This document shows positions 23,662 through 36,200 of a DNA stretch of 64,000 nucleotides, piece by piece. Location of the stretch: positions 4,350,321 through 4,414,320 of the forward strand of contig OU744454.1 in assembly GCA_916610825.1 (NCBI GenBank). Direction: 5' to 3'. The translations under genes were made by a program, and so were the position numbers. Source of the stretch: Haliclystus octoradiatus. Lineage: Eukaryota > Cnidaria > Staurozoa > Stauromedusae > Haliclystidae. Under the pieces are notes generated by a model, which saw nothing but the letters and a program-made list of their open reading frames with translations, had not been told where the DNA came from and did not search any database. The stretch's first letter is position 1; each line of letters begins with the position of its first letter.

Positions 23662-25001
23662 ACTAAAACAGAAACAAATCAATTCAACATTAATAGACAG
23701 ATGTATTTAAGACACACAAACGGGCTTACATATACCAGCTAGATTAGGATATCCATGTGAGTTTCATAGTATGTCAGTATGTATAATTAGAGCTGCAATG
23801 GAGTCCGACTGCTCAGATTCGGAGTCCACAAAAGGTAGAAAAATCGAAGATATCCGAGCAACTTGATACAAAATCCGTCATTGGCGTGGGGTGAAGGGAG
23901 GGGGGACACCCCCTTTGAGCAAAATGCCGTCGGCAAATCCCGGATTTTCAGTCCCTTACCTGGTATATTCACTGAGATGACCTGGGCTACGGGAGAGTAG
24001 TATCTTTTCGTAATGTTTTGCATCGTGAATTGTGCTATTTACAAGTTTCTTTCTCAGCTATGTCTGACCGTGATTTGTGGCGTTCTTTGTATAGTAAATA
24101 TGTAAAGCGTAAGAGGGACGGCACATTCCGGCCATAATGTGACTGTCTCTACTACTACTACTACTACTATATTCACTGAACTTATTAGCGGTTTTTATTG
24201 ACCCGGAAGGCTTTAAATGACTATAAAATGATTCAAACTAACGAATGTATTGCCGAAAATATGCCGAAAACAGTTTGGTGATGGCCCCCTTAAACAATAA
24301 TCAAATTCTTTAAATTCTTAGAATGTTTAGAGGCTTCTCAAAAATTGTTATCACTCCGCTCGACAAACATAGACATATGTTAGATGTGTACGTTTCCCGC
24401 GGAGTATAATATCGTTTTAGTCTTATTTTAAATGAAGTTTTTGTCTCAAATATTTAACTCGCTCCGCTCGATATAATTTTAAAATCATGGTTCATGCCAT
24501 GAAATGCTGTCCTAAAATCTTTTCAGTATATCGTTACTTACAGCCAATCAGCTGTCTCCTTTCCACCACTACGTTTTTAAGTCATTTCAAAATCAATAAA
24601 ATGCAATCAAAATTATATGATTTTATCTCAATTTTGTTGGCAAATTCTCCTTTCACACCCCCTCCAAAACTTTTCTAGCGACGACCCTGAGTTTTTCAGA
24701 AGAAAGTAGTATTCAACTTCCCATATTGCCAAGAAAGTTAAATGCAGTGTAGCCCGCTCAAGTGCATGTCAACAGTTTTCATTGCATTTATCCGAATTTG
24801 CAGTTATCACGAAATTGCTTCACAATGATTTGACCAGAAAATTGTTTATCGGGTTCAAAAGCCAGGTTGTAGATAAGCGGGAATTGCACTTTGTCGTGCT
24901 GTTGTTTTCTTGAATCCCAAGATCATGTACTCCTTGATTTTATTTGATATTTGTAAAAGAAATCTCTTCTGATGAAGTTTTTATATTTACTATACGCTAT
25001 A

Positions 25002-25290
25002 GGAGGATTAGCTCAGATGGCAGAGCAACCTAACTTCAAATCGGATCATATCTGATCGACTGTGGTTCAAATTCCCCCGAAGGTCAACTCAGCCTTGACT
25101 TTATCTGAAACATCAAATGCGTACCATCTGAGGATGGCGGATGGAATGGTCCAGAGGCAATTGCATTGTGAGTAGCAGCAGCGCATCATTGCGCATTGAC
25201 AATCGAGCCCTATCTGCCATGAAATCTGTTGAAATTGATCTGCAGTGTCGAAGCTGAGATCAGTAAAGAGCGTTTACAATCATCGCTTTT
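25002..25290 (+). mobile_element. tRNA-derived SINE, best copy of family 1
   Basis: It begins GGAGGATTAGCTCAGATGGC (A box TTAGCTCAGATGG) and has GGTTCAAATTCCCCC (B box), so the head is tRNA-like. The body is shared with 13110-13404 and 21297-21484 and ends near AAGAGCGTTTACAATCATCG. No poly(A) tail is seen. It would be transcribed by RNA polymerase III from its internal promoter and depends on a LINE for movement. Confidence 0.88.
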
Positions 25291-28200
25291 AGCGAAAAGA
25301 GCCACTTGGGTCATTTATAGGTTAAAATTGCTAAAAACTTGAAGAACAAATTAATTAAGGACAATTTGAAGTTTAGATCGAGAAAATTTAAGAACACTGC
25401 AAGCGTCAATCAAAAGTTCTTATAATTATAAAAAGTATATCTACTAGGCGATCCAATAAACGTAGGCTACTTAAATGCGTCTCTGAATAAATGGTGATTG
25501 GTGGACCTTACTATACAGGCCCATCTCGCTACTGCCTGTACAGCTATTAGGTCCTACTTTATACTTATATGTTCATTAATTATTAGATATCTCAACATGA
25601 TTTTAACGTTAAAAATTTGCAGGATATTTTATAGACTTTCATAGACAGACAGTAATGTTTCAACAATATGGTAACACGTCTATAAAAACATCATAAAATT
25701 GAGTATCAAAGCGAGGAAAATAAGAAGTTACACATTTGGATTTGATATAATCATGATATAATATCAAATGACCCAAATAAAAATTAAAATCAACAATTTT
25801 GAGTATTAAAGCGCCACTTTGTTGCCTCAGCTGTGGAAAATGTATGAAGATGAAAAAATCGTGATATCGCGTCATTGCATAAAATCCTCTGTGAACAAAT
25901 GCTGTTTTGTTTTTGAAAAAGAAACAGGCCGCGTTTTCTTCGAAAAAATTCATTAACTTAACAAAAGAGTTTTGTTTTCAGTAAAATATAGCAAGAAAGC
26001 ATCACAAACTATTAAAATAAGTTGTTACAAGAAAAATAACATCTAAATTGAGAATATTTTTAGTAATAAATTTTATACTTCGCGAAAGTCAATAGTATAA
26101 ACATGGTCTAAATGATCAGATTTCGTTATGGGTTTTCGGCTTATCGTGTTTATGCACACAAAAACAACACGAGAATTTAACTGAAAATATTTGACATCAT
26201 AAATAATAAAACATCCAATTGGTATATCATAGATTTTTCATGTTAATTATCATTATTCGGTTCGCTATAATCATGAAATCTATGTTTGTGTTTTTTTTTA
26301 CAGACGAAAGTCGTTTTCGAAATAAATAATTTAACCTATATCAAGCACAGTAGTCCGCAAGTGAGAATAGAAACGATGAAAAAATCAATCACATTGATAA
26401 ATTCAAACAATTATATTACAGTATAAACTCTGGCAAATAGTTGATGGATCCTGTAAGATAAAATTATATTTAATTGGTTGAGTTTATTTAGATTTTATAA
26501 GTCGAAACAGCGAGTTAAAATTATCGCACCCCCAAAAACAGGTTTTCATGAAAACAAAAAAACGCACGCTTTGCAATATTACCTTGAAAATTCCAACCAT
26601 CTATTTCTATCAGGCATATATAACACGTTAACAAATTTAAAATATCAATGATAAACAATAAATAAGTCCAAATACCATTACTATAAGTATCAAATGAAAT
26701 TATAACCTAGTTTTATTATCAAAGGAATGATATCAAGAGCACGAAAAGCCAAACGGATTTATTATTTTCGCAAAAAAAAGGGATAAAAAAAATTGTTGAA
26801 AACCATTCGAAAATTATCAGAAATTTGACAAATAGTTTTAGAGATAAAAGTTCAAAATGATTTTAACAAATATTTTCCATAATTTTGATCAAGTCAAAAG
26901 TACAATTTGTTGTTTTTAATTGGCAAAGTAACTACTTTGAAGATATCTATAGACGAAACTGCTTTACTAAAAAAAGGCGACAAAAATATTCCAAAATAAA
27001 CGACTATTTAAAAGGACGAAATCAACAATGTTCTTCAATGGAAACATCTTGATAATCTATAATATAAAGGAAAATATGCAAAATAATAAAGTAATTAAAT
27101 TTATTGGTAGTATAATATTTACCTCATATTATTCTGGAGTTTGTGAATATGTGAAGCGAAACATTGAAAGAAGCAAGCTTTCGATCGGGAGTTGTCGATT
27201 TTGTATAACAGCATGCTTATCTTGTGGTCCGTCAAACATGACGTTCTTATTGTTTTATTAACCAATCAAAATACATTTTGCAGTGATCTATTGTTATGGT
27301 AATGTATGCTTTTTGCACACACATCGTGGATAGTTTGTGTCGTTTCTATGCTATATAAAGTGAAAACAATAAAAATTACTGTTTAAAACATTTTTCACAA
27401 TATACCTTTTCATCTAAAATTATAGTATAAACATTGAGTAATTTTGGATTTGAAACTATTCTATTAATGTTGTTTAACGACGTCTTTAACCTAATCTATT
27501 TTCAGCAATATTTTATCAAAATTCTCTAAGATATTTTTCAAGAGATAATTTCATCTATAGAATTATATTTAGCTTCAACTTTTTTTGGAAATGCTGTCCT
27601 TCTAGAAGGTTCCGGTTTCTAAATATAATTTCAATATATAATACAATCGATGTATACGCACGTTGCTCTCCTAGAAAAGAAGAAGAATATTATTCAAAAT
27701 TGTATTAGAAAAATGTAAACTTTTGTTTCCATAAAACTTTTAACAAAATTATGGTTTGTTTAATTACGCAAGATAATACTATTATGCGATTTGATAGCTT
27801 TTTGAATGGATATATCGCTTTTAGAGAAGGACTAAAAGTTTGACGACGAACAAAAGTTCAACATCAAATAACTTTCTTGTGGGTTGTGCTAAGAATCGAC
27901 AAACAAAAGACGAAATGTCAATTATCATTTATCAACCAAAAGGGAAAATAGCAATTTGCACCTTGCTATATGTATAGAGAGAGAGGCCAGAGAGAGCACA
28001 AAGGGAAAACCTTAGGAAATATATAGCTAATAATTGTTTCAAAGTTGTTCAAAATTAGAATGATTGATGAATAACAAAATGGTTAATTAGTTAAGGTGAC
28101 ACCAAAAGTGTATTACATAAACCATATACATAGTCGAAATTATAATTAGTCGAAATTCAACTATGAAGATGAGACTATTAAAGCGAAGGAAATCGGAAAT

Positions 28201-29257
28201 GGCAGAACAGGTAAAACAGTTACTGTATAAATTTAAAGGCAAAGGCAAGGTACATGATAAACACGAGCAAATGATGAATATATCGCTTCAGTAAATTGTT
28301 GAATCATGGTTAAAAATACAGTACCCAAATGCATTTAACATTGTGTCATGCATTTAAATTCAAAACGGGTTTGTTTTCAGTGAGAATTGTGCTTCCAGTT
28401 AAAAAAAAACTTTATACAGCAAGCTGGGTAAATTTTTATTTCCACAGTTGATGATCGCATTAAAACTATGCTACGTTAATAAATTATATAAACCATTACA
28501 AATCACGTATGAATGCAACATAAAAATGAAATGACAATAAACATTAGAATAACAATGAATGATGACTTGAATGCTTTCCATCTGTCTATAAATAGCAATA
28601 CGATGTTGTTCAAAAGATCATTTGATAAACTGGTGGCAAAGAATAGAATTGCTTTGAAGTATTGTGTAAATTCACTGAACAATTTCTTGCATTCATTGCA
28701 TGGCTGCACGGAAGTTTCTTTCTTCGGAGTTTCTCATCTGAAAGGCCCTGAAATTGTCTAAAATTGTGAGCTCTGTCGTAGCCTGGTCCATTTTCTTCAG
28801 CGTGTGGTTTGTCTGGTAAAGTTTACATTCTTTAATGTGCTGGTAAACTTCCCTTGAAGTCCTTCTTCACTGAACTAGCCGGACCGAGTCGGAATTCTAA
28901 CTATGTTTTCCATTTCATTAATTTCGTTATCAAGTGACAGACGAAACACCTGGGATGATGGGGTCATCACATTATTAAAATGCAGCTCGAAGCTTTACAT
29001 TTAATATCGAGCTGCTACATGATCCGATAAGTCCTTGTACGACCCGGGACGGAGAACTGTCGTTGCAACTACATTATAAGACAGAGATCTCTTTATAAGA
29101 CAGTAGATTTCTCTGATACCGAAACGGGACCGAAACCGGAGCTGAAACAGAACAAGTTGCTTGACACTTAGACAAACAGGCTTTTAATTCAAGTCAATTA
29201 TTACTCTATAGTAGTTCTTGTCAGAATGGAAGATCTTAATAATTCTGTTAGGATTCA

Positions 29258-29500
29258 TCCCGGGGGGAAATTCGTGCATCGGCTGTACGGGAATGTGACA
29301 TTTTTAAGGGGTGCATCTTCCAGATTCTTGTGAAATTTTACGGTGTCATCTTTGAAATTTTCAATATTTTTAGAACTTTTCCTTTGCTTTGCTCTTAAAA
29401 ACATGACATTGTTACTTGAGATTATAGGGACTTCATTCTCATTTGCTGTGAAGTTTTACGGGTTTCCTCTATTTTTGAAAATGGCACACCCCCGTCAAAC
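29258..29500. repeat. Dispersed repeat E copy
   Basis: AAGGGGTGCATCTTCCAGAT and TTGTGAAATTTTACGGTGTC match the copy at 22228-22625. Confidence 0.55.
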
Positions 29501-30702
29501 AGCTACCGAAGTATCCCCTGATGATTTGTTTAGTGTCCGTCTACAATTCATTAATATCAGCAATCTTAATTGCGAACTAGATCTCCAAGTTAGAGCGCAC
29601 ATAATATGACACCAACAATTTTTAGCACAGATTCGGATAGCTTATGTCAAGTAACCATTTAATTTGGATGCACAACAATAAGCAGAGATATATATTTATT
29701 ATAGAAAATACGCTATTCTGACCATTCATTTTTTTTAACTTGGAAAGACAGTCGGAATGACAAGAAGGCTTACTATAGGAAAAGGGTGAAGTCAGAATAA
29801 TAAAAAATCGTATCTCCTTTCGCTTGAAACATGCTTGAAATAAATCCTTGTATTTCTAGAAAAGTGCACGATCGAAATTGTGTTCTGTTTTCATCAGATA
29901 TATCTGCTTGATATGCACCTCCATCCAAATTGAAAAATCCTTTTCACCGTTTTACCACATCGAGCCATGAGTAGTGTAGCGAATCATACATAGCGGTTCA
30001 TATTCGAAGACTGAGCACAAAAGCCGCCGATCAATTTTATGCCTTTAGCATCAACTATCCAAATTTGGGTTAAAAAATGCTGGTGTCATAACGTGTCATA
30101 TGTGAACTTCTGAGGAAACTTTGATTATTTCGTTGCTGAATTGCCAACCTTTAATCTGCAAAACGATATTATCTTTGTTATTAAACGAAATAAAGATAAA
30201 AAATGATTCACAAAAATTTTTCTTATATTCGAGATACCGAATGTCACAATATTGATCCAAGAATGACAGCTGTCAGTTTTTCTCTGAATATCACCTTGTT
30301 AATTCATTTACTAGCAACTTCAAGAAGGAAGTAAAGTGATGATATGGCTTGACCCCGGACTGATGGAATGTTGAACATGAAATGGTGTATATGTATTCAA
30401 CCCTGCATCAGGATATACCTTTTGCAGTGAAGTATAGAAGTTAAAGCTATACCTATAATTCCTCCCATTAACGCTTTACGGTTGACTTGACATGAAGATA
30501 ATCTACTTCAGCAAGCCTCTTAATGACGATTCAAACTGATATAATCGAGACTTTCATTGTGACGATCGAATGCCTTAATGAATGATGACGTCAAATGCAG
30601 AATTGCCGAAAATGTTCTCAAAATAAAATTTGACGCGAAACGAAGCCACTAGGTATAACCTGTCGTTGGAATTATATAATAAAGTAGCATTATATATGTA
30701 AA

Positions 30703-32202
30703 ATGATTGGTACACGCAAGCAGGAGAAATCCAACTCAGCCAATGATGTACAGGCTGAATTGCAACATGAAGTCTTACGTCTTCAGCGTCAATACCGTCA
30801 AGTCGAAGATGATCGGCGATCATATAGAGAATACGCTGAATACACTTTACGAAAACAACAAGACTCAATTAAATCATTAGACAATGAAAATGACGAATTA
30901 TCTAAGGACATGCATTTGGCTGATAGCAAACGAAATCAAAAATGTGATGATGCTAATTTGAATATTTTAAATAATTTATTAGCAAGCGAAGGAGACATTA
31001 ATGAAGAGATTACTGATTTACATCAAACATCAAAAAATGTTGACGATAAAATTGATAATTGGAGACAACAAGTTGGTACATTAAGACAAGAGATGGGTGG
31101 ATGTCATACCAGTGAACTTAAACACAAAACCATTCAAAAATTAATTTTGGTTTTACAAAACCGGTTAAATCAAGCTAACGTGAGATTCAACTTAGCCTTG
31201 GCTGAGAACACATCATACCGCCAACAAATCGATCATATTGCCATTCAACGCAATCGTTTCGATGATTTATTAATCAAATTAAATGAATGTTTTCGTAAAG
31301 GTGGTAGAGAGAAAAAGGAGATTATTGAAAAATCAACAGTATTATTTCACGGCCGTGATGAAGCCCAACATCGAATGCAATCTTTAAAAGAACGACGTGA
31401 TCGTGACCTAGCAACATTTAATGCTGAGTCAAAAGATCTATTTCGTATCATAGATCATGATAGAAAATTGAAAGAATTCATGACAACTAAAATGGAAGAG
31501 AAGGGTGAAATTCTTGAGAAAGAAATCCAGAAACGGCGTGAAAAGCAAAGCCGTGATAACATTCGCAGCTTAGAAGAGAAAATTGCACAATTTGAGAAGT
31601 TATTTTGTCGTTTGGAAGAAGTTAGTCAATCGTCATATGCAGAAGAAATGGTTGAAAATTATATGAAATTAGAACAAAACAATTTCGCTATGTTTGCTTT
31701 CGTAAATGATCAAAATATCCAACTTCAACATTTGGAAGATAATTTCACATCAACTTGGGAAAAAATGAAAAATCTCAAAGATCAAAATGCAACCAAGCAA
31801 TATGAAATTGACATGAAATTAAAATCCATGGAGAATAAATTAGAATATTCAGCTCAAGAATTACAAAATATTATTTATTTGGAACAAAAAGAATCAAAAT
31901 TACTACAAAAAATTAATCCTGAAGTTCAACGTATTTCAGAACGAGTCAATTGTAATTCTAAAGAGAGGTTGTGTGATTCCAAAATAACGGATGATAACCT
32001 GGCTCATTTCATAAGCTTAGTGGAAAGTTACGTCAATCAATTATTAGAACAAGATTTCGTTTTGGCTGTACAAGAAAATTCTACCGATGATATCAAAGAT
32101 ATGCATCGAATTGCCAAGTTGGCATTAAAAATAAAGTTAGCAAATGCTAAGGCAGCAACACCATCTATCAACCAAGATTTGTCATTAGACGGTGATTTCT
32201 AA
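30703..32202 (+). CDS. ODAD1: Outer dynein arm docking coiled-coil protein (ODAD1/CCDC63 type), single exon
   Basis: A 499-residue open frame without introns. Almost all of it is coiled-coil (Q/E/K/N/L-rich). It follows the ODAD1/CCDC114-CCDC63 order: ELQHEVLRLQRQYRQVEDDR and TLRKQQDSIKSL near the N-terminus, TIQKLILVLQNRLNQANVRF in the middle, then YMKLEQNNFAMFAFVNDQN, which matches the family's EEKNFARFTYVTELN block. A short acidic tail follows. The family docks outer dynein arms onto doublet microtubules of motile cilia and sperm tails. The ATG at 30703 lies just after ATATATGTAAA; I saw no splice acceptor that would extend it upstream. An AATAAA lies at 32276-32281. Being intronless among intron-rich neighbours suggests a retrocopy with an intact frame. 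Which paralogue it represents is not settled. Confidence 0.82.
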   Translation: MIGTRKQEKSNSANDVQAELQHEVLRLQRQYRQVEDDRRSYREYAEYTLRKQQDSIKSLDNENDELSKDMHLADSKRNQKCDDANLNILNNLLASEGDINEEITDLHQTSKNVDDKIDNWRQQVGTLRQEMGGCHTSELKHKTIQKLILVLQNRLNQANVRFNLALAENTSYRQQIDHIAIQRNRFDDLLIKLNECFRKGGREKKEIIEKSTVLFHGRDEAQHRMQSLKERRDRDLATFNAESKDLFRIIDHDRKLKEFMTTKMEEKGEILEKEIQKRREKQSRDNIRSLEEKIAQFEKLFCRLEEVSQSSYAEEMVENYMKLEQNNFAMFAFVNDQNIQLQHLEDNFTSTWEKMKNLKDQNATKQYEIDMKLKSMENKLEYSAQELQNIIYLEQKESKLLQKINPEVQRISERVNCNSKERLCDSKITDDNLAHFISLVESYVNQLLEQDFVLAVQENSTDDIKDMHRIAKLALKIKLANAKAATPSINQDLSLDGDF

Positions 32203-33225
32203 AATGTAAAAATAAACATTATGTATAATTTATTTGGAAAGTAATACACTCTAACAACTGATGATTAATTGGAATAATAAATTAGTTATAAAATTTGGAT
32301 TATTATATTAAATTTCTTACATATATCTTTAATTTGTATTTTTTGTGTTTAATTATTTTACAGTAACACGTGACTCAAAATCTTGATTAATATCCCCCTT
32401 TTCAATGTCCCACCTTGCTTAACATCCTCCCCCACATAACTCTCATAATCATATCTACCTCGTTTAATATCTTACCTCGCTATGATACCAGAGGGGGACA
32501 TTAAGAAAGTGTGACTGTAGTACGAAACAGGAAAGCCATTCCATGGAATCCCAATTATATATGATGTCTAAATTGATATGAAATTGCAGCTTAGTTGAGG
32601 TATTCTAAGCTTTTCTAATTTGTGAGTTCCTTTGACTTCATAATCGCAAAGAGGTGTGAAAATATTTCCCTTCTCTACCGAAAGATTCCGGAGTGGCAAT
32701 TCCAAATGACAGTCATCTCATACGGGACGTCCTGCTGTTGTTTGTGCTTCACTTTTCATTTGTATCAACCGTGAAACCTGGTTATCGTGAACGCTGATGC
32801 AGCAAATGCCTATGGGAAAAATGTTCATGTGTGTTCATGAACTTTTTATAAACAGTTCACAAAGACGAGATTTTTTTGCAGGCGTGATGAACTATTGCTG
32901 ATCTTCCAATCCTGCAATCATCTTTGGCTTTTTGGCTTGTTACAAAAATATTAAACAAATGCATTTTTGAAAAATATTAAACAAATAAATTTTTTTCTGC
33001 AAGGTGGCCTTGTTATCATTTTCCAATCCGATTAAACCCGATATCTGTTTTTACATATTTCCACGGAGTCGAGGCTGACCAATCATCGCTCAGTGCCACT
33101 TTTCGAACATTTTCTTCCATCACGAAATTCGATTTTCATCGTTTTTGAATCGTCACTGTTGATTTTTAGTGCTCAAAGCTCAAAACTAAATACTAGTTAG
33201 CCAACAAAGGAAATATATTATCGCT
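32203..33225. other. Intergenic region ODAD1-CDC20 with CDC20 promoter
   Basis: About 1 kb. The first 80 bp hold the ODAD1 3' end and poly(A) signal. The last 150 bp hold CCAAT and CHR-like sites (see separate entry). Nothing else stands out. Confidence 0.5.
33079..33149 (+). promoter_or_regulatory. Candidate cell-cycle promoter elements of CDC20 (CCAAT, CHR-like)
   Basis: GACCAATCA (CCAAT at 33079-33083), TTCGAA (33102-33107) and TTTGAA (33144-33149) lie 80-150 bp before the CDC20 ATG. In vertebrates, CDC20-class G2/M genes use NF-Y CCAAT boxes and CHR (TTTGAA-type) sites bound by DREAM/MuvB. The elements are short, so chance occurrence in AT-rich DNA is possible. Confidence 0.35.
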
Positions 33226-36200
33226 ATGTCATTTTGTCATTTAGAACAGAGTATTGACGATTGTATGAAATCGTGTTTAACTGGACCAACAACGAAAGGT
33301 CCTGTGCCAAGATGGCAGCGAAAAAAGAGTGATAAGTCTGCACCACTTTCGCCTATTGATATGAATGCATCGAAAGGAAACGGAAAAAGCAAGACACCAA
33401 ATGGCTCAAAATCATTTAATAAATCGTTAAATACTAGCCGAAGAACTAATAAAACACCACGAAAGACACCTGGCAAAACAACACCAAAGATTGGCAATAA
33501 ATCGATGAATAATGAAACGTCTTACGATCGCTTCATTCCGAACCGGGCTTTAATGGATGTCAATCGATGTCATCATTTGCTTATGAAAGGAGATACAAAT
33601 AGTAAAGATGGCGAAGAAAAGAGTCCATCTAAAGCTGATTATGAACAATGTATTAGAGAAAATTTTGCCAATTGTGAATCTAGCTCCAAAATTCTGACTA
33701 TGTCGTCGAAAGCTCCTAAACCATCGACGAGAGATAACGGTTAGGAAGTAATTCAACTATGTAGATAATAGGCTTTTGAATTTTTGCAATTAATCGTATC
33801 CAATCATTTCCTAAGGCTACAGATTGGTAATCAGATTTATTGATCAATTATGATCTTCATAGTTTGATAGTTTTTCCTATGCCCTCTAAATGAATGTCAA
33901 CATGTCAACATGTCAATGATGTCAAGTAGCCTTATAAATTTAAATACCAGCCCTATTGGTCCATTGTCCCTGGAGGTCACTCGATGAGATTTACAGGACT
34001 TTTACTGTAAAAACTTGCCTTGTCTGATAGTTATAGTTGTCTTAAATCATTTTTCATAATTGATTTGAGCCCAGATTGGAGAGTTTGCTGTCACGCAATC
34101 ATTTTGGTGGCTGAAATTCCAGCCGCACATTTCAGAATTTTATCCGTATTTTTCAAGAAAATGAAATAATCTCCATGATTATTCGGATGTTATGTCTAAA
34201 ATTAAATTTGCCTACATATGTGATCCACTTGCACAAAACTACACCAGAATTTGGCTTTCAGCCGTACATTTTTCGAGAAAAAATACAACCTTGCCCGCGC
34301 GTAATGCATTCTTTCCAACCTGGATATGAGTTAGGTATATTAGTTTTAAGCTAACTGATTAGTCAACAAATTTCTTACAAATCAAGTCAAAACTCAAAAA
34401 ATAATCCGATGTCTCCATATGCCCTATGCCAACTAATTTATTAGGGTATTTATGTAATTGTAAGAAAAATGTAACATCATTATTATTATATAGATTTTGT
34501 CATAGAGTGTGCAATGTAGGCCTAGGCTACATACAATTAAGTTAATCTCTCTTACACTGTTTGTTTTCCACAGCCAATACTGGTAATGTTTTGTACAGCC
34601 AGAACAGAGCAAAAGGCCCAAGAGCTAAATCATCAAGGCATATTCCATCTGCCCCAGAAAGAATTCTCGATGCTCCTGACATGGTTGATGACTATTGTAA
34701 GTACGCCTAGATCAAACCTGATGTAATGATCACCTCTCTATAGGGACCACCTTTACATAGTGGTCACTCCAGTAATGTATACTTATTATATGCGTGATCC
34801 AGTTTTCTAACGTTTTCTCCGTCGGTTTTCAAATAGGCCTAACAGTTCCATGGGAATTTTCAGACTTTTTTTAGCGGATTTCAGACTGTTTCTACACTTC
34901 CTGATTTCAGACTGTTTCTTACCTAGGCCTACACTAGATATCGTTGATTTCAGATTAATTTTGAAATTTGAATTCTCTTGTCTGAACTAAGATATTATTA
35001 TAAGGCCCCTCTGTCTATAGTGATCAGCAGTGCATGGCAAAAGCTTTAGCCTTCTGAATTCTTGGAATCTGGAATTTTATTATTATTAACATTTTTAATA
35101 TTTTCTTCTGAATTTTTTGTTGAAGTTTTTCTTATAAATCAGAAAATTGTCAATTTTCTTCTGTAATTTACTCCAACCTTCCAGGATATAGGATCCAATG
35201 ATCCCCATTTCTGTCAGACCCTGGTCATCAGTTTCTCTAGATCTATAGCTGCCTAGTTGGCTGAACATTGTAGGCTAGCCTACACATAGACCTATGTTCA
35301 AGAAAATGTTAACTCAATCACAATCTTCACCAGTTTCTATTTAAAGACCATAAAATGACCAGCAGCCTTTGCATATTTTTGTCTTTGAAATCTGGACCCA
35401 GATTTCAATCACTCGTTTTCATGATATACGGCCCGCCTTTGTGTCTCCTTTGCACACACGCTCGATTTTGCAAAACATTTCGTATTCGTAAAACGAACAT
35501 GGAAGCATTCTGTGATTCTGCCAAGTTATTTATCAACGAACTGGTTTGGAAAGTTACAAGAGCAATAGAGGTGGACGTCGTAAGGGCTTTCGATGCTTGA
35601 ATAAATACATTGTACCACGAAAATCAATTCACTTGCTATGCTACTAGCGTCATACGAATTGAGGAAGGAAGAATGAGTTGAAAGCTAGAACTGAACTCGA
35701 TTGATTCAAAATTTCATGTTGGTGTTTACTTTATACAAGAACATTAGGGATTGAAAGAACGGGAAGAGATTTGTTAGGATTCAAAATCGAAATTTATCGC
35801 CGAAACAAAATGAAATTATAACACAAGGTGAATTCGATTTTTAATGCGGATACTTTGATCATTGACTCCAAATTATGTTTGTAAACACGTAGGCTCCGTC
35901 TAAAAATAGTTAGTAACATACCTATATGTGTTTTATATTGCATTTTTTTTCTGCAGTATATATGCACGTAAATTGTAAAATTTAGAATCATATGAATTTC
36001 TTTAGTGTTGATTTGAAAGTACATTTTATCCAAGTTGTTTTGATTTGCGTCAAACTTCTCAGACAGATAATTGGACTGTGACTCCCATTTATTTTTGAGC
36101 CGTATACATTTGTTGGCTATCTATAGCTATAGACTTTGCGTTTCGACAAGTAATAATTGAGATTTATCCAAAACTGAAATTGATAAACCAGACTATTTTC

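Larger units (their letters stand above)
23662..30702. other. Intergenic region, mostly AT-rich, one SINE
   Basis: It lies between the divergent L3MBTL (minus) and ODAD1-like (plus) genes. Apart from the SINE at 25002-25290, a repeat-E copy at 29258-29500 and an ACT microsatellite (about 24151-24170), I see nothing. Open frames of 60-97 codons here (for example 25660-25953 minus, 28513-28761 plus) lack any family pattern. Confidence 0.5.

Noticed and set aside
23351-23710. Plus-strand 119-codon frame, Ser/Phe-rich
   Set aside because: Antisense shadow of the acidic first L3MBTL exon.
25002-25080. Functional tRNA gene
   Set aside because: A and B boxes are present, but no cloverleaf acceptor stem closes, and the sequence continues into a body shared with other SINE copies.
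25660-25953. 97-codon minus-strand frame
   Set aside because: AT-rich, no start context or family pattern, and no splice partner.
33237-33756. Minus-strand frames over CDC20 exon 1
   Set aside because: Shadows of the true coding strand.
35355-35600. 81-codon plus-strand frame in CDC20 intron 2 as an extra exon
   Set aside because: Exons 2 and 3 already join perfectly across the conserved DYYLNLLDW; the frame has no WD40 or other pattern.
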